64,000 nucleotides of DNA. It comes from Burkholderiales bacterium PBB1. Lineage in GTDB: Bacteria; Pseudomonadota; Gammaproteobacteria; Burkholderiales; Burkholderiaceae_C. Positions 53,956 through 61,751 of this stretch are shown piece by piece. The stretch's first letter is position 1. Every line of letters starts with the position of its first letter. Both the position numbers and the translations under genes were made by a program. Below the pieces are notes generated by a model, which saw only the letters and a list, made by a program, of their open reading frames with translations, was not told the DNA's origin and searched no databases. The stretch is taken from contig NKIN01000004.1 in the NCBI GenBank assembly GCA_002255905.1, positions 62,001 through 126,000 of the forward strand, in the 5' to 3' direction.

Positions 53956-54278
53956 AGCCCGTTGCCATGCGGCGTCAGTGTCGATCGCCCGGTCAGCGAC
54001 TGCTGATCGGCGTGGTGAAGTTCTACCGCCTGATGCTCAGCCCCTGGCTGGGCTCGTCGTGTCGCTTTGAGCCGACCTGTTCGGCCTATGCGCTGACCGC
54101 GCTTGAAACCCACGGTGCCATGGCGGGCGCTTACCTGAGCGCGCGCCGGCTGCTGCGTTGCCATCCATGGTGCGCCGGTGGGTGCGATCCGGTGCCCGCA
54201 CCTCGCTTTATCTCTCCCGTCCAGGCACCAGCGGCAGCGCCGCTGGCCGGGGACCTTCTCGAAAAGAAACCGTCATGA
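53952..54278 (+). CDS. yidD: Membrane protein insertion efficiency factor YidD
   Basis: 108-residue amphipathic protein helping YidC. The signature YRLMLSPWLGSSCRFEPTCS with YALTALETHGAMAG and LLRCHPWCAGGCDPVP contains the conserved Cys residues. It overlaps rnpA at its start (ATGA) and yidC by four bases at its end, so all three are coupled. The C-terminal 30 residues are a Pro/Ala tail. Confidence 0.96.
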   Translation: MKPVAMRRQCRSPGQRLLIGVVKFYRLMLSPWLGSSCRFEPTCSAYALTALETHGAMAGAYLSARRLLRCHPWCAGGCDPVPAPRFISPVQAPAAAPLAGDLLEKKPS

Positions 54279-55996
54279 CCGAAATGCGCCGCACCCTGCT
54301 CTGGGTGGTGTTCTCCATGTCGCTCGTCCTGCTGTGGGACGCCTGGAACAAGCACAACGGTCACCCGTCGATGTTCGGGCCACCCCCGGTCACCGCTCCG
54401 GCGAGCACCGGTCCGGTGCCTGCGAAGGCGTCAGGCAGCCAGGCCACCCCGTCGGGCGCGGTGCCTGCCGCCGGTGTGGCAGCGACCCCAGGGTCGGTGC
54501 CTGTCCATGCCTTGCCGGCGACCGATGCCGTGGCGCTGTCGCAGAAGATCGACATCACCACCGACGTGGTCAAGGCCACCGTCGACACCGCGGGCGGCTC
54601 GGTGGTGCGCCTTGAGCTGCTCAAGCAGGTCGACCATGTCGATCACGACAAGAACGTGGTGCTGTTCGACGAGTCCAGCAGCCGGCTGTACAAGGCCCAG
54701 ACCGGGCTGATCGCCGCGCAGGGCGGCGCGAGTCTGCCGAACCACCTTACCGTGTTCACGCTGCTGCCAGGCGATCGCACGCTGAAAGACGGCCAGGACA
54801 ACCTCGCTGTGACGCTTGAATCGCCGGAGATCGGCGGCGTCAAGCTGCGCAAGACCTACACCTTCCAACGCGGCAGCTACGTGGTGGCGGTGAAGCACGA
54901 GGTGGTCAACGAGTCCACGGCGCCGGTGACGCCGCAGGTCTACTTCCAGTTCCTGCGCGACGGCAATGCGCCGGCCGGCGAATCGAGCTTCTATTTCACC
55001 TTCACCGGCCCGGCGATCTACACCGACGCAGCCAAGTTCAAGAAGGTCGATTTCAAGACCATCGAAAAGCGCGGCCCGAACGACAAGCCCGACCACGACA
55101 CCGCCGCCGACAACGGCTGGATCGCGATGGTGCAGCACTACTTCGCCAGCGCCTGGCTGCTCGGCGTCACCACCGACGACAAGCGACCACGCGAGTTCTT
55201 CACCCGCAAGGTCGACACCAACCAGTACGCCGTCGGCATGATCGTGCCGCTGGGCGAACTGGCGCCCGGCGCCACGCAGACACTGGACGCGCGCCTGTTC
55301 GCCGGCCCGCAGGAAGAAGACAAGCTGAGCCAGCTCGCGCCGGGGCTGGAGCTGGTCAAGGACTACGGCTGGCTCACCATCCTGTCGAAGCCGCTGTTCT
55401 GGCTGCTGACCCAGCTGCACAAGCTGATCGGCAACTGGGGCTGGGCCATCGTCGGCCTGGTGGTGTTGCTGAAGATCGCGTTCTACTGGCTCAACGCCAC
55501 CGCCTACCGCTCGATGGCGAAGATGAAGGCCGTCGGCCCGCGGGTCGCCGAGATGCGCGAGCGGCTGAAGGACAAGCCACAGCAGATGCAGCAGGAGATG
55601 ATGCGCATCTACCGCGAAGAGAAGGTCAACCCGCTCGGCGGCTGCCTGCCGATCTTCGTGCAGATGCCGTTCTTCATCGCGCTGTACTGGGTGCTGCTGG
55701 CCAGCGTCGAAATGCGCAACGCGCCGTGGATCGGCTGGATCACTGACCTGTCTGCCAAGGACCCGTACTTCATCTTGCCGCTGTTGATGACCGCAACCAG
55801 CCTGCTGCAGACCTGGCTGAACCCGACGCCGGCCGACCCGATGCAGGCCAAGATGATGTGGATCATGCCGCTGCTGTTCTCGGTGATGTTCTTCGTCTTC
55901 CCGGCCGGTCTGGTGCTGTATTGGCTGACCAACAACATCCTGTCGATCGCGCAGCAATACGCCATCAACAAGCAGCTGGGCGTGCTCGGCAAGTAG
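54275..55996 (+). CDS. yidC: Membrane protein insertase YidC
   Basis: Inner-membrane insertase of 573 residues. N-terminal helix ([20 protein letters not shown]), a large periplasmic beta domain (about 100-340), then five helices with [40 protein letters not shown] and [13 protein letters not shown]-like helix. The last part ends [12 protein letters not shown]. It starts at ATG 54275 overlapping yidD. A low-complexity linker of about 60 residues lies after helix 1. Confidence 0.97.
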   Translation: MTEMRRTLLWVVFSMSLVLLWDAWNKHNGHPSMFGPPPVTAPASTGPVPAKASGSQATPSGAVPAAGVAATPGSVPVHALPATDAVALSQKIDITTDVVKATVDTAGGSVVRLELLKQVDHVDHDKNVVLFDESSSRLYKAQTGLIAAQGGASLPNHLTVFTLLPGDRTLKDGQDNLAVTLESPEIGGVKLRKTYTFQRGSYVVAVKHEVVNESTAPVTPQVYFQFLRDGNAPAGESSFYFTFTGPAIYTDAAKFKKVDFKTIEKRGPNDKPDHDTAADNGWIAMVQHYFASAWLLGVTTDDKRPREFFTRKVDTNQYAVGMIVPLGELAPGATQTLDARLFAGPQEEDKLSQLAPGLELVKDYGWLTILSKPLFWLLTQLHKLIGNWGWAIVGLVVLLKIAFYWLNATAYRSMAKMKAVGPRVAEMRERLKDKPQQMQQEMMRIYREEKVNPLGGCLPIFVQMPFFIALYWVLLASVEMRNAPWIGWITDLSAKDPYFILPLLMTATSLLQTWLNPTPADPMQAKMMWIMPLLFSVMFFVFPAGLVLYWLTNNILSIAQQYAINKQLGVLGK

Positions 55997-56042
55997 TCAC
56001 GCGCAGCCCTCGGCAGCAGGGGCGTCGCGGAGAATGCCCGGC

Positions 56043-57470
56043 ATGCTGCCGCGACACCACGATCCCATCGTTGCCATCGCCACCGCGCCCGGTCGGGCGG
56101 CGGTGGGCATCGTCCGCGTCTCGGGCCGCGATCTGCGCCCGCTGATCGCACAAATGTGTCCGCGACCGTTGGCGCCTCGCCAGGCGACCTACGGGCCGTT
56201 TCTCGACGCCGAGGGCGTGCCCATCGACCACGGCCTCGCCCTCCACTTTCCGGCGCCGCACTCCTACACCGGCGAGGACGTGCTCGAGCTCCAGGCCCAT
56301 GGCGGCCCCGTCGTGCTTCAGCTGCTGCTGGCGCGGTGCCTTGAAGTGGCCGCAGCGATCGATCCAGTCTCCGGGCACAGCACGCTGCCCGGTCTGCGCC
56401 TTGCGTTGCCGGGCGAGTTCACCGAGCGGGCCTACCTGAACGACAAGCTCGATCTGGCGCAGGCCGAAGCGGTCAGCGACCTGATCGATGCGAGCACCCA
56501 AGCCGCTGCCCGCTCGGCCACGCGCTCACTCAGCGGCGCTTTTTCCACCGAAATCCGCGCACTCGAAGAGCAGCTCATGCGGCTGCGCATGCTGGTGGAA
56601 GCTACGCTGGATTTCCCGGAAGAGGACATCGATTTTCTGCAGCAGGCCGATGCGCGCGGGCAACTCGCGGCGATCAGTGCACGGCTGGGGCGCATCGAGG
56701 ACACCACGCGCCAGGGTGCGCTGCTGCGCGACGGCATCACCGTGGTGATCGCAGGCCAGCCCAACGTCGGCAAGAGTTCACTGCTGAATGCCCTGGCGGG
56801 TGCCGAGCTGGCCATCGTGACACCGATCGCCGGCACCACGCGCGACAAGGTCAGCCAGACCCTGCAGATCGAGGGCGTGCCTGTGCATGTGGTCGACACC
56901 GCGGGCCTGCGCGATGCTGCGGATACAAACGACGCGATCGAGCGGATCGGCATCGAGCGCAGCTGGCGCGAGATCGAGGCTGCCGACGCGCTGCTGTTCC
57001 TGCACGACCTCACGCGGCTCGACGAGCCGCAGTACGCCGCCGCCGATGCGCTGATCCGAGAGCGTCTGCCGCGCGCACTCGTCGAGGCACAGCGCGTGCT
57101 CGATCTCTACAACAAGGCCGATCTGCAGCCCAACGGTGCGCCCACCGCGACGGCAGCCGGCAGCGTGTGCCTGTCGGCCCGCACCGGCGCCGGGCTCGAC
57201 ACGCTGCGCCAGCGCTTGCTGCAGATGGCCGGCTGGCACGAGCACCCCGAAGGGGTCTACACCGCGCGCGCGCGTCATGTGCATGCCCTCGCCCAGACGC
57301 GGCAGCACGTGGATCTCGCAACGGCCAAGCTCCAGGCAACCGTCCCCGCGCTCGATCTTCTCGCCGAAGAACTGCGCCTCGCGCAACGCGCACTGGGCGA
57401 GATCGTCGGGCACGCCACCCCCGACGATTTGCTGGGCGAAATCTTCAGCCGCTTTTGCATCGGCAAGTGA
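56043..57470 (+). CDS. mnmE: tRNA modification GTPase MnmE
   Basis: GTPase that with MnmG modifies the wobble uridine of some tRNAs. About 475 residues: N-terminal THF-binding part ([20 protein letters not shown] and [20 protein letters not shown]), central helical domain, G domain with [22 protein letters not shown] and [20 protein letters not shown], ending with FCIGK, the catalytic Cys. The second Met of the frame is chosen; one at 56034 is possible. It is the last gene of the rpmH block. Confidence 0.97.
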   Translation: MLPRHHDPIVAIATAPGRAAVGIVRVSGRDLRPLIAQMCPRPLAPRQATYGPFLDAEGVPIDHGLALHFPAPHSYTGEDVLELQAHGGPVVLQLLLARCLEVAAAIDPVSGHSTLPGLRLALPGEFTERAYLNDKLDLAQAEAVSDLIDASTQAAARSATRSLSGAFSTEIRALEEQLMRLRMLVEATLDFPEEDIDFLQQADARGQLAAISARLGRIEDTTRQGALLRDGITVVIAGQPNVGKSSLLNALAGAELAIVTPIAGTTRDKVSQTLQIEGVPVHVVDTAGLRDAADTNDAIERIGIERSWREIEAADALLFLHDLTRLDEPQYAAADALIRERLPRALVEAQRVLDLYNKADLQPNGAPTATAAGSVCLSARTGAGLDTLRQRLLQMAGWHEHPEGVYTARARHVHALAQTRQHVDLATAKLQATVPALDLLAEELRLAQRALGEIVGHATPDDLLGEIFSRFCIGK

Positions 57471-57531
57471 CCGAGGTTTGCTGCCCCGCTCCGGCCGAAG
57501 CACATCCAGAAACGCCGCGCCGCTTCAGAGC

Positions 57532-58275
57532 TCAGCCGTCGACGTCCTTGAACCGCAACATCGACAGCACCCGGCGTTCCTGTGCCGCACTGAACCCGCA
57601 GTCCACGTCGCGCAGCGAGTTTTCGTAGGTGCCGAACAGCATGTCCCACACCGGGATGCCGTAGTTGCTTCGGTGGCGGTCTTTCTCGTGGTGCACGCGG
57701 TGCATCTCGGGTCGCACCACCACATAGCCCAGCCAGCGTGGCGTGCGCAGGTTGGTGTGTTCCCACAGGTCGAACACGCCGACCCAGAACGCTGTCCAGG
57801 CCGCCGCATCCAGCCCGTAGCCCAGCAGCCCGTACGACACGCCGCTCACGATCAGCGCGTTGCCGATGAAATCGTTCGGATGGGCATAGAACGCCGTGGC
57901 GGCTTCCAGCCGGTGCGTGCTGTGGTGGATCTGGTGGAACAGACGCCACAGCAGGTCGCTGTGGTGGCGCCAGCGGTGCCACCAGTAGACGAAGAAGGTC
58001 ACACACACATAGCCCACGAAGCCCTGCAGCCAGTCGGGCAGAGCGGTGAGCGCGCTGTCGCGTTGCATCAGCCCGGGCGCACCCACCAGCCGGTCGAAGG
58101 CCGTGCCCAGCAGCAGCGTCAGGCCGATGCCCACGCAGCCGAGCGCCGCCACACGCAGCACCCATGCAGGCTCGGCGGCGTAAGACCGGTTCGGACGCAG
58201 TCGCTCCAGCGCCATCAGACTCAGGGCCACCCCCACGGTGAGCAGCAGCGTCAATGTCGAGGCGGGTAAATTCAT
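57532..58275 (-). CDS. Fatty acid hydroxylase / sterol desaturase family protein
   Basis: Membrane di-iron protein of 247 residues with about four helices. The His clusters are WWHRWRHHSDLLWRLFHQIH with HSTHRLEA, and RPEMHRVHHEKDRHRSNYG, the family pattern of eight His. It would hydroxylate a lipid; which one is unknown. The ATG giving MNLPASTLTL lies just before the first helix. Convergent with mnmE and divergent from the phosphoesterase gene. Confidence 0.9.
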   Translation of the reverse strand: MNLPASTLTLLLTVGVALSLMALERLRPNRSYAAEPAWVLRVAALGCVGIGLTLLLGTAFDRLVGAPGLMQRDSALTALPDWLQGFVGYVCVTFFVYWWHRWRHHSDLLWRLFHQIHHSTHRLEAATAFYAHPNDFIGNALIVSGVSYGLLGYGLDAAAWTAFWVGVFDLWEHTNLRTPRWLGYVVVRPEMHRVHHEKDRHRSNYGIPVWDMLFGTYENSLRDVDCGFSAAQERRVLSMLRFKDVDG

Positions 58276-58335
58276 GGCATTGCATTGTCGCCAGATCAGC
58301 TTCCCAAGCCGGGAGCGGTGCCTCCCGCACGTGCC

Positions 58336-59079
58336 ATGAAGATCGCCGTCATCACCGATGTGCATGCCAACCGCCAGGCGCTGGAAGCGGTGCTCGAGCA
58401 TGCGGCCAGCCAGGGGGTGGAGCACCACGTCTTTCTTGGGGACTTCGTCGGCTACGGCGCGGACCCGGCCTGGGTGGTGGATTGCATCCGATCGCACGTC
58501 GAGCGGGGCGCCAAGGCCGTGATGGGCAACCATGACGCCGCGGTCACGCACGGCCCGCGCCCCACGATGCGCGCCGAGGCGCGCGCTTCCATCGACTGGA
58601 CGCGCACGCAGCTCGATGCGGCGCAGCTCGCCTTTCTGGCGCAGCTGCCGCTGACGCATGAGCACGGCGAGCTGCTGTTCGTGCACGCGAATGCCTTCGA
58701 CCCCGCGAACTGGGCCTACATCGAAGGCCCGTCGGAGGCGGTGCGCAGCATGAACGCCACGCATGCGCGCGTCACCTTCTGCGGGCACATGCACGATCCG
58801 ATGCTGTATCACCTGTCGATGCTGGGCAAGTCCGGCTCGTTCGTGCCCGCGCCCGGGGTCATCATTTCGCTGCTCTCGAGCCGCCGCTGGCTCGTGGTTC
58901 CTGGGGCCACCGGGCAGCCACGCGATGGCAATCCGGCGGCCTGCTACGCGGTATTCGACGACGCGACGGCGGTGTTGACGTACTGGCGTGTGCCCTACGA
59001 CCACGCCGCGGCGATGGCGGCCATCCGGGCCACCGACCTCCCCGCTTCGTTCGCCGATCGCCTGGCCGATGGACGCTGA
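58336..59079 (+). CDS. Metallophosphoesterase
   Basis: Calcineurin-like phosphoesterase of 247 residues. Motifs: MKIAVITDVHANRQALEAVL (D-x-H), HHVFLGDFVGYGADP (G-D), AVMGNHDAAV (G-N-H-D), and VTFCGHMHDPMLYHL (G-H-x-H). It belongs to the YfcE-like/MPE_2 group of predicted phosphodiesterases. The ATG giving MKIAVIT is chosen; the earlier frame has no domain. It overlaps the kinase-UspA gene by 11 bases, so the two are co-translated. Confidence 0.93.
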   Translation: MKIAVITDVHANRQALEAVLEHAASQGVEHHVFLGDFVGYGADPAWVVDCIRSHVERGAKAVMGNHDAAVTHGPRPTMRAEARASIDWTRTQLDAAQLAFLAQLPLTHEHGELLFVHANAFDPANWAYIEGPSEAVRSMNATHARVTFCGHMHDPMLYHLSMLGKSGSFVPAPGVIISLLSSRRWLVVPGATGQPRDGNPAACYAVFDDATAVLTYWRVPYDHAAAMAAIRATDLPASFADRLADGR

Positions 59080-60532
59080 ACCTGCGATCCCGGAGCCGCT
59101 GGCACCCGGCCGCGTCATCGACGGCTGGCGACTCGAGGAGAAGCTCTACACCGGAGGCATGGCGCATCTGTGGCGGGTGTCGGCAGTGCCGTCGGCGGCA
59201 GGGCCTGTGGTTGCTGCCACGCAGGCCGACGGTGAGCCGCTGCCACTGATCATGAAGGTGCCGCGCATCAAGGGCGGTGAAGACCCGGCGTCCATCGTCG
59301 GCTTCGAGGTCGAGCAGCTGATCCTGCCGGCGCTGCACGGGCCGCACGTTCCGCGCTTCGTGGCACGCGGTGATTTCAGCCACCAGCCCTACATCGTGAT
59401 GGAGCGCATCGAGGGCCCGTCGCTGCGGCCGAGGCTCGACGAGGCGCCACTGCCCTTCGACGACATCACCGAGATCGGCCTGCGGGTGGCCACCGCGTTG
59501 CACGATCTGCATCGCCAGCACCTGGTGCACCTGGACGTGAAGCCCAGCAACATCGTCTTCAGGCCGGACGGCACCGCGGTGATGGTCGACTTCGGGTTGT
59601 CGCACCACGACCGATTGCCCGATCTGCTGGAGGAGGAATTCACCTTGCCGATGGGCACCGGGCCGTACATGTCGCCCGAGCAGGTCCAGTTCGTGCGCAA
59701 CGATCCGCGCTCCGACCTGTTCGCGCTGGGGGTGATCCTGTACCACCTCACCACCGGTCAGCGACCCTTCGGGGCGCCTGAATCGGTGCGTGGCCTGCGC
59801 CGCCGGCTGTATGTCGATCCGATTCCGCCACGTGTGCTGCGCGCCGACTGCCCGCCCTGGCTGCAGGAGGTGATCCTGAAATGCCTGGAGGTGAAGCCGG
59901 ATCGGCGCTGGCAGAGCGCTGCCCAGCTGGTACTGGCGCTGCAGGATCCCTTGCAGGTGCCGCTGACCGCCCGCGCACATCGACAACGCACCAGCGGGCC
60001 GCTGCAGCGATTGAAGCGGTGGTTCCTTGCGGCAGGCGCCGAGCCCGAGGTCGCGCCGATCGATGGAGTGACCCGACGGGTGGCGAAGAACCCGATCATC
60101 CTGGCGGCCATCGATGTCGAGCAGTCCTCCCCCGAGCTGCTCGAGCAGCTGCGCGAGACAGCCAGGCGCATCGTGGTGGCCGAGCCGGGCGCCCGACTCG
60201 CCTGCGTCAGCGTGATGAAGACGGCGCGCATCGGCATGGACCAACGGGTCGACGCAGCAGGGCAGAGTCGCCATGTGAAGCAGCTGGTCGGCCTCAAGCA
60301 CTGGGCTCGCCCCATCAACCTGCAGCTCGATCTGCAGGAAGGCCGCCTGACCTTCCACGTGCTCGAGGCGCCCGATGCTGCTGCGGCAATCATCGAGTTT
60401 GCCGCACGCAACCAGGCCGATCACATCATCATGGGCGCGCGGGCGAACTCCACGCTGCGGCGCTACCTCGGCAGCATCAGCTCACAGGTGGTGGCGCAGG
60501 CCGCCTGCACCGTCACCGTGGTGCGCGCCTGA
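59069..60532 (+). CDS. Ser/Thr protein kinase fused to a UspA domain
   Basis: Fusion of about 487 residues. N-terminal Hanks-type kinase (about 15-290): Gly loop YTGGMAHLWRV, the Lys in LIMKVPRIKGG, HLVHLDVKPSNIVFRPDG (HxDxKxxN), VMVDFGLSHHD (DFG), SPEQVQFVRNDPRSDLFALG. A C-terminal universal-stress domain (about 345-487): PIILAAIDVEQSSPELLEQL and DHIIMGARANSTLRRYLGS. The Gly pattern of the ATP-binding UspA type is degenerate. Overlaps the phosphoesterase gene by 11 bases. A phosphoesterase next to a kinase suggests a paired role, inferred. Confidence 0.92.
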   Translation: MDAEPAIPEPLAPGRVIDGWRLEEKLYTGGMAHLWRVSAVPSAAGPVVAATQADGEPLPLIMKVPRIKGGEDPASIVGFEVEQLILPALHGPHVPRFVARGDFSHQPYIVMERIEGPSLRPRLDEAPLPFDDITEIGLRVATALHDLHRQHLVHLDVKPSNIVFRPDGTAVMVDFGLSHHDRLPDLLEEEFTLPMGTGPYMSPEQVQFVRNDPRSDLFALGVILYHLTTGQRPFGAPESVRGLRRRLYVDPIPPRVLRADCPPWLQEVILKCLEVKPDRRWQSAAQLVLALQDPLQVPLTARAHRQRTSGPLQRLKRWFLAAGAEPEVAPIDGVTRRVAKNPIILAAIDVEQSSPELLEQLRETARRIVVAEPGARLACVSVMKTARIGMDQRVDAAGQSRHVKQLVGLKHWARPINLQLDLQEGRLTFHVLEAPDAAAAIIEFAARNQADHIIMGARANSTLRRYLGSISSQVVAQAACTVTVVRA

Positions 60533-60553
60533 ATGCGGCGCCCCGGCTGAGTC

Positions 60554-61621
60554 TCAGTAGAACGCCTCGACCCGCGTGGCGCCCATCAGCGGCTCGATCA
60601 GTCGCGCGAGCGGACCCAGGCCTTCGTAGCGGGTCGCCACCTTGTGCGCATAGGCAAAGAAACGAGGCAGGTCGGCGCTGTAGGCCGGTTTGCCATCGCG
60701 GTGCTTGAGGCGGCAAAAGATCCCGAGCACCTTCAGGTGGCGCTGCAGGCCCATCCATTCGAGGGGCCTCCAGAACTCGCCGAAATCAGACGGTACCGGC
60801 AGCCCGACGGTGCGCGCCTGCTGCCAGTAGCGGACCGAGAAATCAAGCTCCTGCTCCTCGTCCCAGCTGATGAAGGCGTCGCGCAGCATCGACGCCACGT
60901 CGTAGCTGATCGGCCCGCGCACGGCATCCTGGAAGTCGAGGATGCCGGGGCCGCCCTCGCAGACCATCAGGTTGCGCGGCATGTAGTCGCGGTGCACCGC
61001 CACCGTGGGCTGCGCCAGGGCGCTGGTCACCAGCAGGTCGCAAAGGCGGGCCCAGTCCGCGTGCTGCTCGGCGCTCCAGGTGACGCCGTACTCGCGCCGC
61101 ACGCACCACTCGGGAAACAGCGCCAGCTCGCGGCGCAGCAGCGCGTCGTCGTAGGCCGGCAGGCTGCTCGCGTCGACGCGCTGCTGCCATGTCACCAGCG
61201 TGGACATCGCCGCGCGCATCAGTCGATCGACGGTGGCCGTGTCCGCCGCCGCCACAGCCTGCTGCAGTTCGGCGAGGTAAAGCCTGGATCCGAGGTCGCT
61301 CAACAGCAAGAACCCATGGCCGGCGTCCTGCGCCAGCACCTGCGGGGCGTGCAGCCCGGCGGCAGCGATCAGGCCCGCGACGTGCACGAAGGGCCGCACA
61401 TCCTCATGCGCGGGCGGCGCGTCCATCACGATGCAGCTGGCGCTCGCACCGTCGATGCGCAGGTAGCGGCGAAAGCTGGCGTCGCTGGATGCGGGACGAA
61501 GGGTGCCTGGCTGCAGACCATGCGTGGCCGCGAGTGGTTCCAGCCAGCGTGCGAAAGCATCACGGCGGCTGTCATCTGCCCAGACCACGGCCTGGGAGGG
61601 TTTGTCGCTGGGGTGGTTCAT
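60554..61621 (-). CDS. amgK: AmgK-like aminoglycoside-phosphotransferase-fold sugar kinase
   Basis: Kinase of about 355 residues with the APH fold. The catalytic loop is TVAVHRDYMPRNLMV (H-x-D-x4-N) followed by GILDFQDAVRGPISYDV (DFQD). Members placed next to lptD in proteobacteria are AmgK, the anomeric kinase of the MurNAc recycling route; that name is a context-based choice. Usually murU follows; the next gene here is on the other strand, so murU must be elsewhere or absent. The ATG at 61621 is used; 61669 is possible. Divergent from lptD. Confidence 0.82.
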   Translation of the reverse strand: MNHPSDKPSQAVVWADDSRRDAFARWLEPLAATHGLQPGTLRPASSDASFRRYLRIDGASASCIVMDAPPAHEDVRPFVHVAGLIAAAGLHAPQVLAQDAGHGFLLLSDLGSRLYLAELQQAVAAADTATVDRLMRAAMSTLVTWQQRVDASSLPAYDDALLRRELALFPEWCVRREYGVTWSAEQHADWARLCDLLVTSALAQPTVAVHRDYMPRNLMVCEGGPGILDFQDAVRGPISYDVASMLRDAFISWDEEQELDFSVRYWQQARTVGLPVPSDFGEFWRPLEWMGLQRHLKVLGIFCRLKHRDGKPAYSADLPRFFAYAHKVATRYEGLGPLARLIEPLMGATRVEAFY

Positions 61622-61658
61622 CGTGTGGCGGTGCCTGCGGTCTCGGGTGGCCTGCGGG

Positions 61659-61686
61659 TTTGCGCGCACACACCCTCATGGATAAT
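61659..61686 (+). promoter_or_regulatory. Possible promoter of lptD
   Basis: The -10-like hexamer GATAAT (61681-61686) is preceded after 15-16 bases by TTGCGC, a weak -35. It lies about 65 bases upstream of the best lptD start codon and in the divergent gap to the AmgK-like gene. Promoter calls by eye are uncertain. Confidence 0.3.
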
Positions 61687-61751
61687 CGATTTTACAAACC
61701 GCTGCTCGCGCTCGTGGCGCACGCCACCCCTCCGTCTGCCCGTCTCTGTCT

